This document shows, one piece after another, positions 46,601 to 56,182 of a stretch of 64,000 nucleotides of DNA. This DNA is from Symbiodinium natans (taxonomy: Eukaryota > Sar > Dinophyceae > Suessiales > Symbiodiniaceae). The stretch lies in assembly GCA_905221605.1 (NCBI GenBank), contig CAJNDS010000513.1, forward strand, positions 710,682 to 774,681, given 5' to 3'. A program made the translations under genes and the position numbers. Every line of letters begins with the position of its first letter. Positions within the stretch are counted from its first letter, which is position 1. The notes beneath the pieces were generated by a model, which had not been told where the DNA came from, ran no database searches, and saw only the letters and a list, made by a program, of their open reading frames with translations.

Positions 46601-49600
46601 ACTTCGGTCTATCGCCTCGTTCCAGGCTTGGGCGGTCCGGTGGCCGTTTCGCTAGCACAAGAACGGCACTCAATTGTGTTGCACATGTACACGCATTGCG
46701 ACGCATTGCTGCACTTTCTCTAACTGTTGGTTTTACGTTTCTTTATGTTTCTTTGCGATCTTCATCTTCTAGGCCTTCCGGTATCACGTTGGCTCGTTGG
46801 CCTTCGGTGCACTTGCCCTGACGGCGCGAGCCCAAAAATGGTTTGGCGCTGCTGGAAAGCGTCCAAGTGCGATTCATGTCGAAGTCTTTTGTAGGTGTGT
46901 ACCGTCCCGCGGCTCGTGTGGGAAGCCCAGGTAGCAGTGGTCGCAGAGAGAAAGTTCGCAGCATGTGTAAGTGATGGGAGCGTACGACACTCATGTCGTG
47001 ACAGCTTTGCTACTGAATCAGGGTTCCAATCGTTGGTTGCCTTGTTGTTGAGGCTTGAGTACGTGGAGAAGCATGCTAAGGAGACTGGCGACCAAAATGC
47101 TGGTGCCCAAACTGCTCAGTTGGTGCAATCTATTGCAGAGTGATGCTGTTGGTAACTCAGCAAGTACTCGTACGACATACACGACTCCACTCGGCCAGTG
47201 TCTGGCCGACGGGGGTCTTTCGAGCTTCTCTGGGGGTTTACGGAGCTGCTTTGCGATGCCGATTCCACATTGCACGGCAATGTCAGTTCGCATAGGCAGT
47301 ACCCCAATGCTGGAAGCCACGCCGTGGAGTTTTTCAGTTTTTCCTTTGGAGCGATATGTAGAGTCGAGCACTGATGCACCCTGTTTAAAGACTCTTTAGT
47401 GTTCCCCCCCCCCACAGTCGAAACTGACTTTGTCCTTCTTTACAGTCACAGTCTCGGGATTGAAATGACTCTAACAGGGATGAGGTTATATGAGTGTAAA
47501 CGGGACACGAAGCTTTCTTACGACACCCGGAGTACTTGGACTTCGTAGGACCCAGACTGTCATAGGCGGGTCCTGAATAGCGCGGAAGCTTGACTTTATG
47601 GAGGAGGCCCATTCTAAGAGGGTGCAACATTACGACGCACACCCAGCAAAGAAACATGGTGCGCAGCGAAATTACGTAGAGGTGCCTGCACCAATCCATG
47701 CAGCAGAAACCTCGGAGAGTGAGCACTCAGGAAGGGAAGGTCGTCAAGGGGACAAGGGATGCAACCAGCTCAAAACTGTGCCACGCCCAACAAAATCAAG
47801 AACCAGGCGAGTAGCTCAACAGGAAAGCAAGAAGCAGCAAGACTGATAAAGATGGATGCCCGTCAGCAAGACCTTAGGCCAGCGGGGTGCCTCACCGCGA
47901 ACTGTATATACAGGATACACGGATGCATGCAAGCAGAATAGTTCCTCAGATGGGCCCTGGCAAGAGGCAATCTGCAATCCGCAGGGCCCTAACACCAGCA
48001 GTTGCACGGGATGCCTGTGCCCGAAAACTGGAATATGCTGGAATCCTAGAATCACCCTAGAAGGTAGTGACAGTGGGGGCTGGATCCCAGGCCTTGGCAG
48101 CAGCCGTGCGCTGTGCCACAAGGCCGCTCCTCGTGTAGTCACAGGTCAGTGATGACAATGAGAAAACGAGCAAACCCAACCATTGTGCGCATGTGTGCAT
48201 TGGATTAAAACGTCGATTCTTGAGGTGCTGCTTAAGCTGGCTGCACTGCTGCCTTGATCTCAACGTGCGTAATGTGCCCACCAACTTGCAGCTTCACGAC
48301 ACCGACCAAGCCATCAAGGCCTGAAGTTCGTCACGGAGTATGCGTACATGTACGTAGCCGTCATAGGACCCGGTGCAGTGTGCACACCGTCAACTATTTT
48401 CTGTGGCAATATCTGCTAACTAGTTTCTTCTAGTCGGGCGGTTGCTACGTTACGTACGCTTACCTTACCGTGTACCTGTACCTCGTAACAGGGCAAGATC
48501 ACAAATTTTGGTGTCGTGGGTACCACCCTTGCAGGAGAACCTTTCTGCTCGTCGGCATGCAAATCGCAGGGCCGCCAAGCGGACATTCTGTGACACTCGG
48601 TGGCAACACTGTAGAAGCCACTGCTGCTTTGTCCCCAAAGGTTTCAGCTGTTCACCAAGTATCCTGCACAGGCACGGATGCCGTGTGATGTCGCAGCAAG
48701 GTAAGGTTGAAGGCGGACTTTTCCCAAACCTTCAGGGCGCAAGCAGGTTACCAGACTATGTCTTGGACCCTGTTGTGGGGGATAACGTCGAATACCTGCC
48801 GGCTGGAGGTTAGCAGGTCTGCACGTCAGGCACTGTGTTTCCCGCCTTCCCCATAGCTCTTGGCTGGTCAGAGGTTGTCAGGTACCTCCGCCCGTCAAAT
48901 ACCTCCCTGGGCCTGGGTGGTTACCGGTTCGTGGGTCCGTCCGTCAGATGCCATGCCACCGGTCACAGGTTAGAGGGCTTAAGGGTTTACAGAGTTTGCT
49001 TGTCAGATGCTGTTGATCTAACTATCCTCATCCGCTGCTCATTTATGTATCTAATTATCTCCCCTTCCCCCCCCCCCCCCATGACCGACAGGCTCTGCCC
49101 ATCAGATACCCCTGTCAGTCCATCAGACACCCTTCTGAGAGGAGGAGGAAGGTTACCGGTGTATGCTCTGTTTGTACTCGTGGTATATCGCTTCAACGTT
49201 AATGTATACGCGCATGTAGGTGTGCGTGTGGTTGAGTGTGCGCGGGCACATGGGCTCATGTGTATGCGACACGCATACAGGGGACAGGGGCGATCAGTAG
49301 CGTGCTGCCGCAGCGCCAGGTTGCTCTCAACACATTGACCTCGGTAGTGTACGAGTCCCAGATTGCACTTTGGAGCACCTTGTGTGCAGCCAGTAGCATG
49401 CTGCGATGGGGCTAGGCTCGGCTTTCTCGTGTGCATTGGCGTCCCGTTCGCGCTGGCACCCTCCAGCTTTTATGCTTAGTGCAAGAAGAGTGCATGAGAT
49501 GAATGACTTGCCAGTCGGTATGAACTTGTCCAAAACCACGAAGACGAAATGTCCTGATGAGGTACTCGCTACTTTCTTTGAGCTGAGAGACAGCTGGGTC

Positions 49601-52600
49601 AACTTTCAGTTTCTTTCTCAGGAAGAGATGCGATGTTCTGGTCTCCGCAGGGTCTCCGTGTCATTTCTCACGTTCGAAGCTCGCCCAAAAGCTGCCAAGG
49701 CCGTGTGCGGTTTGCGTGATGATCCTCGCATACATCATCTCCCGCATGTCCGTCCGATGCCGAGACCCATCAGTCTTAGTATGCGATTCTTGAAGCAAGG
49801 CCCGGGGGATTTGTTTTTCAGGCGAAGCTAACATCCAGACCTCTGGACTCCTGGATGGGCGGTTGTGGGGGGGGGCTTTTGGGTTGATCTTTGCTCAAAG
49901 CGCTATAATGACCCAGCGCCGGCAAAGTCGTCCCTTGTCTGTTCTCCCCCCGTCTTCACAAGCTCTGCAAGTTGTGAAGCACGTGGCATGACATGCCGGC
50001 GCACGATAGTCAGGTTCTTAGCATTGGTCACCTGCACAGGTCGGCGTTTACGATGCGATACTTACAGCGCTTTTCATCTGTGCAATGCGGGATGAGGACA
50101 AGTCATCCCCACAGTCTTGCATAAATCAGTAGATCTCAGTGGATGCGGAGCAGTTTGTGGAGATGTTTGCTGAGATGCTTTGTTTGAGGAGTATTGTGGT
50201 GGGCAGCACATGAGCGCAGAGCTTCGACAAGCGCTCGGGGCCCAGAAAACGGTCAGAGGCCAATACGCGTTCGTTTTCTGGTTCAGATCGCATCGCACAT
50301 AATCGGAACATCCGTTAATTGAACCACTTCACAACAGCTTGCCCGAACTCCGGACGAACTCCGGAACCTCGGGTCCTTCCAGACCTGGACTCACGGCCCT
50401 TCAAACAAAGGACATCCATTGGAACATAGGATGGTGGAGGATGGATAGGATGGTGGTGCTTAAACCGGTGGCATCATCCGCCATCCAACCGAACAGCGTG
50501 TCTCACGCTCAGCAGAACTCCAAGAGTTCTGAGGTGGGCAACATAGGCAGCACAACTCTTCGGGGGACGGAAAGAGCCCAACACAGACTTGCGCCCGAGC
50601 GATATGCGAGGCCGAGCCCGAGCCCGAATTGGAGAGCCAGTTTTTGTCCCACGCTCGCCAGGTCATCCAAGGCGTAGCTGAGCGCAGCCGAGACATAACA
50701 TGATATTACTATGACTACATGGGTTGATGTCGTTTTGCTTTGTTTCGCTCGGTCCCCTCCGACTTGAGACGCGAGGCTATTCTTACACATACTTCTGAGA
50801 TCTTCTGAGGCTGGCCAGTGGCCTGACAAAGTCGGTCCGATCATTGGTGGAAGCTCTCGAACAGGTGTTTCTTGACAGTCATGCTACAAAGTTAATTGCG
50901 TGAGCGGGCCGTCACCCTTCTCCCGACAGTCGCTAAATCACCCACACCCAAGCCAGTTGGTCAAGGTCCGCGCAAAAGCACAGATTGGTCCTACCATATA
51001 AACAGCGATGGCGGTGTGTGAAAACTTAGTAGTTGTGTAATCACGAAAGCCAGCTCCTCTGGAGCTGGCGGGAGTTTTGATTACAACTTTCTTGTTTTGG
51101 GGCAAATGGGACTTGGGGGGCGTGAATCCCTGATACCTATCTTCAACTTCTGCCGACAAACATACGATTCTGGCGCGATCCTCGAGAGAAGCTGTGCTGA
51201 TCTTTGCTGCTCGAGCCAAGCCGTCGAGACACGTGTGGAAGGATATTTACCTTGAGTACCCAGGAGGGCAGCTCGAAGAAACACGCATATGCTGCCAGTG
51301 TTTCGTCTTCCCGTTCCGAACGTCGACGATGTCACTACTGAAAACAGTTGCATTCAGTGAGGCTTAAATTGCGAGGTGGACGTGAGGCTGCGGACTCATG
51401 GGAGTGGGCTTGCTAGTAGAGCAAGTCATGGCAAAATGCGACGGTGCTTGGTGAGGTGGAGTTCTCATGATGCACGCCCCAATGGCAGCGGCGACTTTCG
51501 GAAGCCGTCGGTTCTGCAGTAGTTTAGGATGAACCCTGTCGCCTGTGCAGGCAAGTAGTGTAGTTGGAGCACGATTGCTGAGGCTGCTTGGGCCTAGCCG
51601 GGAAAGAAACAAAAACTCGCGGGAGCTCCTTCCGATTAGGATGTGAAGTCGTTATGCGCGCTCACTGACAGCACATCCCTGTGAGGCCATTAGATGCTTT
51701 CAAAGGGTGCTGTGCTCAGATGCTGACTGTGTGGCATGCCTTTGTTTGACGACTGTTTGTCTTCTTGTCGTGAGGCGATCCAGTTGAATCCGAAGCAAGC
51801 GTATGTGCCATGCTCAGACCAGCAGAAAAGCGAGAGCAACTGAATATGCCGACAACATCTGGCAACATCTCAGTGTGTGCTGGTGGATTCCTCTTGGCGT
51901 GATGTGCCAGGCCCGCACCTTGCTCGGCCATGAGCTTCTAGCTCTGGAGAAGCATGACAAGGCCGTGGGCCTTGGAGCCGATTGGGAAAGCGGGAGGAAA
52001 GCGGGATATGAGCATTCAAAGAATCTGTTTCGTGTGGAGGCTGTGCAGCAATACCGCAGTGCTCTCAACGTGGATGTACGGCAATACGGCGCATGGTGGG
52101 GCCTGGGCAAGGTGTGCCAGTTCCAGGCAAGTTATTCGAGGCTTTGCGAAACGTTAGCTGTTTCAAAAGCCATTCGGCTTGGCCAGGAGGATCTCGTGCA
52201 GGCCAAGTACAACTTCCTGCGAGCAGTGAGCTGTCCACGCTTGCAAGACAGTCGACAGCGGACAGTGCTCTTCTCCATTTGCTTTGTGCTTGCCACAGAG
52301 CTCGCGATCCACTTCGAGCCGGCCTTTGCCCAAATCGCCTGCCAAAGCCAGGTCGAGATCAACGGTTCCAACCAGGTGTTGCGAACTTCCCTTGGCATGG
52401 TGCTGCAGGCCTCTTGTGGTAGGTCACCATGCGGGCACGGCTATCTTACATAAGAGCAGCGTGCACGACAATAGACGCACGAAGATCACGTAGCTTTCCT
52501 TTCTTGAAGTTTCAGCAGGCTTTGGGCGAGCCGCTGCAGGCCCTGCAGCTCTTCAATCGAGCAGCTGGAAACTCATTCGGAACTCCCGCATTCCCGTCCG

Positions 52601-53161
52601 CACACAAGCGGAGTATCAGTGCAGAGTCATGTAAAGTCCGTCAAGTAGTCTGATTTTTCCAGGCTGAAAGCAGCCACTGCAGAGCTTTGGCATTTTTCCA
52701 AAAGGCTTTCCTCGCCTGTACCGAACCTGTAGACATCTGAGAGTTTGGAGCCGTCTGTTTTGTCGCCAGGCCTGCGTCCTGTCCTCGCAGGAAGAGCACG
52801 GGAAGGCTCGGCGATGTTGGAACAATTTTCAAGTCGATTCGTGTGTGAGAGCGCAAAGTTCTGAACAGTGGGTGCGCATTGCCATGCCCGTGGCATGAGT
52901 TGAGGCAGCTTGTGAGCTTGCGAAAGCCAGGTGTGAGGAGCTCGTCAGTGCAGCACTGCAAAACCAGAACATCTCTCCCGTCACATCTCCTGAGGTTTGG
53001 CGCCTCGTGAGCCCTGCATCCATGTGCAACTGGGAAGAGCGCACGTAGGCCAGCCGGGCAGGCCATGGCAGGTCATGAGATGAGGGCCCTTGACCTGGGA
53101 AGGTCTTGGAAACACGCAGGAGGCCCTGCAGCACTTCACAAATGCCTTTCTGCGGCATCGA
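34666..53161 (+). CDS. CDC27: CDC27/APC3, TPR scaffold subunit of the anaphase-promoting complex (split by a 13-kb interval)
   Basis: CDC27 is a TPR subunit of the APC/C that binds co-activators. The N-terminal exon (from 34666) encodes YLDAVFLAERL, then LALACIRLERYGEAEVALLS and LECYASCLKKCPYMWCAFE, as in the family, followed by a Ser/Arg/Pro-rich linker whose frame is uncertain beyond 35455. Then come 37489-37560 (VAEALALCSGC), 37841-37897 (ALDILSKLPMQEQESAVCQ), 37972-38060 (NFELQNYKDAARIYKPL), 38224-38254 (YYSTALWHLG) and about 38462-38556. After the gap come 51686-51706 (AIRCFQR), 51775-51804 (AIQLNPKQAY), 51911-51961 (TLLGHELLALEKHDK), 52040-52126 (RQYGAWWGLGKVC), 52187-52225, 52352-52408, 52519-52563, 52905-53006 and 53103-53161 (LGNTQEALQHFTNA). 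Introns have GT, GC and GA donors. A possible last exon starts at 53401; the C-terminus is unresolved. Confidence 0.93.
35725..37488. other. CDC27 intron or unresolved linker region
   Basis: The linker of CDC27 is poorly conserved, so exons here cannot be recognised by homology. A coding-like segment near 37205-37348 is Ser/Gln/Arg-rich. Otherwise the stretch holds a TG microsatellite and no clear feature. Confidence 0.5.
36981..37005. repeat. (TG)n microsatellite
   Basis: A pure TG run in a CDC27 intron or linker region. Confidence 0.95.
39104..39180 (+). CDS. Short coding-like terminal exon candidate
   Basis: After an ACATTCAG acceptor the frame HLEKAAAAPPVRTQRVELGW runs to a TGA. It looks like the end of a protein but has no family match. 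It lies in the interval between the two CDC27 halves. Confidence 0.25.
39576..39654 (+). CDS. PPR-like exon candidate
   Basis: After an ACTCAG acceptor the frame encodes GNAILLDFFGKVGDLRLARK and ends at a GTAGAG donor. The pattern N-A-(x)-L-(x)5-G-K-x-G-D-L-x-x-A-R-K-L fits a pentatricopeptide repeat, a family of organelle RNA-binding proteins. Only one repeat is visible and flanking exons were not found, so the call is weak. Confidence 0.3.
41590..42790 (+). CDS. Coding-like segments in the CDC27 interval
   Basis: Two segments look protein-like. The first, at about 41625-41817, contains KDKYWLLERPDTSIEDGWSL and runs to a TGA. The second, at about 42719-42788, follows a TTGCAG acceptor, encodes CRQKLRREADVVIRQMKMLI and ends at TAG or a GTAG donor. 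They could be 5' exons of the membrane-protein gene that follows. I recognise no family. Confidence 0.25.
43910..50212 (+). CDS. Choline transporter-like protein (SLC44/CTL family), partial, inside a CDC27 intron
   Basis: SLC44/CTL proteins are polytopic membrane transporters for choline and related substrates. Exon 46773-46823 encodes AFRYHVGSLAFGALALT, close to the CTL signature RYHLGSxAFGxLI. Exon about 47021-47143 (RLEYVEKHAKETGDQNAGAQ) resembles the LEYxEKxxK segment that follows it. Exon 50040-50101 encodes VYDAILTALFICAMRDED, like the C-terminal CTL motif VxxxxVDTLxLCFxED. A last exon near 50140-50212 (DAEQFVEMFAEM) would end the protein. Upstream membrane-helix candidates are at about 43914-43965 (LALLVVVFVALILA), about 44872-44950 (GCLLAVIIMLLACTVVTLH) and 45590-45790. 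The middle (NRNAY region) was not found and the 5' end is undefined. All lie between the two halves of CDC27, on the same strand. Confidence 0.58.
44346..44462. repeat. Telomere-like degenerate tract
   Basis: Repeats such as CCTAAAAAAACCTAAACTCG, ATCCTAACCCCC and GCTAACCCCCAAACTCAACC occur here. They are compatible with a decayed CCCTAAA array; similarity is weak in places. Confidence 0.5.
47144..50039. other. Interval within the CTL-like gene, no exon assigned
   Basis: The conserved middle of the CTL family should lie here, but I could not place it. The stretch contains a poly-C run near 49070-49081 and open frames without family similarity, such as 49406-49831. Confidence 0.4.
51043..51298. 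mobile_element. Dispersed repeat family, copy 3
   Basis: The blocks match the copies at 11814 and 24262: GCTCCTCTGGAGCTGGCGGG, GATTACAACTTTCTTG, a shortened G-rich middle, GCTGTGCTGATCTTTGCTG and ACACGTGTGGAAGGATAT. It lacks the GCTTTCGTCCGCC tail. It lies in the interval between the CTL-like gene and the second half of CDC27. Confidence 0.7.
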
Positions 53162-53400
53162 GTGTATTCTACCCCGCGCCGTATCATGTGCAACGCGAGC
53201 GATAGCAGGTAGACTAGACACCAAAGCTCAAGTTTCTGCGCGTGGTGAAAGCCGAGGCGATGGACTTCTGCGCCACATCTGGAGACCATCAGCTCAGTGC
53301 GGCAGCTGAGGAGAGCACCTTGAGCATACTTTGATTTCTTATCGGCTTTGGCAGCCCAGTGCTGTGGATTCCATCAGAGTTTGCGAGTGCTTGTGTTCAG

Positions 53401-53668
53401 GAAGAGCTGCGCAAAGCGATGCCCAGTGAAGCGAGATCAGGAAGTTCATCAGCAGCTTTAATTGCAGGCTCGTTGTTTGAACGACATGTGACATCCTTGT
53501 GTTCGATCTTCGGTTTCCGACTTGGGGGAACAAAAGCGCGAGATCCCTGCAGCTCATCTCAGACACAACTTCACAAGGGCTCGATTGTCAAGGCCGTTAA
53601 TGAGGGCGCAGGTGCCCCGGTGCTCACCCTCCCCGATCTGGGGAATCTGTTCGGATCTTTTCTCTGAT
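53401..53668 (+). CDS. Possible C-terminal exon of CDC27
   Basis: After a TGTGTTCAG acceptor the frame encodes EELRKAMPSEARSGSSSAA and stays open to a TGA at about 53666. The family tail after the last TPR has a similar helical segment followed by a low-complexity end, so this may be the last CDC27 exon. The similarity is too weak to be sure. Confidence 0.35.
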
Positions 53669-53989
53669 CATTTTTGCTTTGATGACTTTGTGTGTGGTAT
53701 TTCGGCTCCTGCAAACATCATCCCCCTTGGCCCAGGTCCTCAGCACAACAGACTAAACCATATCTGTCCCACAACGTATCACAACTTGCAGCAAGGAAGA
53801 TGCCAACATGCAGAGGAGGGCTGTTTCAGGAGGGAATTTGTTGTTGCTGTTGTTTGGGAGCTGTTCTTGTTGTTTTCTCTCATTCTGTTCGAATCCCGGT
53901 CCAAGCCCTTCCTGCCTTTCTTCGATTCCCCTGGGAAGCGTTTTGCCTTATTCACACCCTTTGTTTTCTTCGGATCCCATTTTGTCCCC

Positions 53990-54068
53990 TTGAATCCTAA
54001 AATCCTAAAGCCTAAGCCCCTAAACCCCGAACATCCCGCGGCCCTAACCCTAGAATCCCAAAATCCAA
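53990..54068. repeat. Interstitial telomere-like tract
   Basis: AATCCTAAAATCCTAAAGCC is followed by CCCCTAAACCCCGAAC and GGCCCTAACCCTAGAATCCC. It is a decayed CCCTAAA array. Confidence 0.72.
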
Positions 54069-55019
54069 CAACCCTCTTCTTCGAATCCCTACCCGGAACT
54101 ACCCGACCTTCACCCAATCTGCAGCGAATCCTTGTGTTAGTGAACACACCAGCTATGTTAAACAAATTAGTTGGGACCTTGTTGCCCACAACGTGTTTAA
54201 GAGTGTTTAACATACCTTCAAGCTTCAGGCTTAGGGCTGAGGGGCTGAGAGGCATGAGGCTTTAGTGCTCCGGCCGCCTCTGTCCGGACACCCGCAAGCA
54301 ATGACCTCGTGGTTTGGCTCGGCTGTTTCAGGTTTGTCTTCCCTGTACACACGCACGTGTTCTTGAGTTTTTCAAAGGGTTGAACGCGACTTGGTGGCTG
54401 GCTTAGCGACTTACACTTCGTGTTTTTTGAGGCTATCATTTTCAGGAGGGTCGTGGGGACGAATTTAAAGGCACAAACAAACGCAACCGAATCCGCTTCC
54501 TCCTACGCTCTGAGACTTTGGGTTTACTTTCGAATCCAGGAGATCATAGGGATCATCACCTTTCGGGATCAGCATTCAGTATGCCAACAAGAGTTCGTAT
54601 ATGTTTCGTGTCTACCGATTGTTATTGTGATGCCATGCTAGGGTATCCATAGAACATGCTCGCACACCCTTTTCCGAATTCAAATGTTGCATTCTCCAAT
54701 CCCAGTTCTTGCGTATTGGAGGCTTGTTTCTTGCTTCCCCACATCTTCCACTGCAGGAAAGCATGTTCAGGAGGATCCAACCGTTCGTGGGGCATATGCT
54801 CACACATGCCTTTTGCCATTTCAAGGATCACGTCTCCCACCGCAGAAAAAACTAGCTAAGTTGTGGGAGCGAGTGTGTAGTATGTTGCAGTATGCGAAGC
54901 AAGCTTTCATGATGAGTTCCCTTTTTCACCATGACGATCTCATGCCTCGGCCGTGCTGCTCCAGAAGGAAGTGCGAAATGTGTTTACTGTAATGAAATTA
55001 GGCAGCAAGAGTTCTTGAA

Positions 55020-55330
55020 GGTCATCTGATCTGAAATGATTCGAGAATACGAAATGAAATATGATAGGTATCGATAGAGATTCATAGAGATTCATCTTTT
55101 CAAAAAGGATATCAGCACTTCATTTAAAAATTGAAGAAGCGGTTTCACAAGTCGATCAGAAGAATGATCCCATTCGTAATCTAAATTTTGCAAAAATAAA
55201 TTATTGATGGCTTCCAAAGTCGTATCCTCCCATCATTTTGAAGATGATGTATTCGAAATTCTATTTGATGAATATTTTTCTTAGATATCCCGATCTGTCT
55301 ATTTCTTCTCCATAAATTCTTCTGGCCACC
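55020..55330. other. AT-rich island
   Basis: About 310 bases are conspicuously richer in A+T than the rest of the window, with TTTTGCAAAAATAAATTATT and AAATTCTATTTGATGAATAT among the runs. Short open frames on both strands contain many Ile/Asn/Lys residues. It may be foreign or organelle-derived DNA, or simply a biased spacer; I do not recognise an organelle gene. Confidence 0.5.
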
Positions 55331-55904
55331 CCTATTTCCGTCCCGAAATTCCCAGCCGTGCGTTGCAAAACCCGACCCCCCCCCCTCCCCTCCCCCCACA
55401 ATTTAGTAAGATAACCCTTACAATAAGGACCTCAATAAGGTAGCCCTTAATATCGGCAGCCCCACATCGTGGCACCTGCTTTGGATGTGCCAGGCACGCT
55501 GTTCCCCAACGAAGCTCTCGGAAATGATTGGCTGCTCCAGTGAGCTCTTGTGCGTGGGGCAGGAATGCTTCGTGTAGGTATTTCCCAAAATAGGGGTACC
55601 CCAGTATTACCCAAGTACAACACCCCTCAAAGGGACCCCCAACAAGGGCACCCCCATTTTCGGAAACCCCATGTAGCAAAACGAAGAGTGAAAGTAAGAG
55701 TAGCAACATGATAAAGAACTGAAGAATCCTGGGTTTGCGGTTTTAGGCTTACATGAGGGTCCCAACTAGGTGTTTACAGATCGCAGCTCAGAGCAGTTCC
55801 ACTCCACACAATTAGTGCTGCCAGGTAGCAGTGTGCTGTCGGAGCAGCAAACGAAAGCTGGGGATTCGAACACGGCGGCGGCTCAACTACTTGCGCGGAT
55901 TTCG

Positions 55905-55940
55905 AGGTTTAGGTTTTAGGGTTTAGGGTTTAGGGTTTCG
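55905..55940. repeat. Interstitial telomeric repeat (TTTAGGG)
   Basis: The cleanest telomere-like tract in the window: GGTTTAGGTTTTAGGG followed by perfect TTTAGGG units. It is on the + strand as TTTAGGG, opposite in orientation to the CCCTAAA tracts at 13663, 21613 and 53990. Confidence 0.88.
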
Positions 55941-56155
55941 AGCCAGTCTTAAAAAGGGTTTCGAGCCCTCAAGCAAGTCCAATTGGAACTTTCGCATCCG
56001 GGGACCTTAATCGAATCTCCGATGCGGGAAAGATGAAGTTCCGAGCTTCGTCACATCCGCCTCGACGAGATGCTTTGCGAAAATGCACCCCAATGATGGG
56101 ATGACGGTTTTCCGGTTTCCCACATGGCAGGACCTGCTTAGCGCCGTGGCAGATG

Positions 56156-56182
56156 TTTAGGGTTTTAGGATTTAGGGTTTAG
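56156..56182. repeat. Interstitial telomeric repeat (TTTAGGG)
   Basis: GTTTAGGGTTTTAGG followed by ATTTAGGGTTTAGG, in the same orientation as the tract at 55905. Confidence 0.85.
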
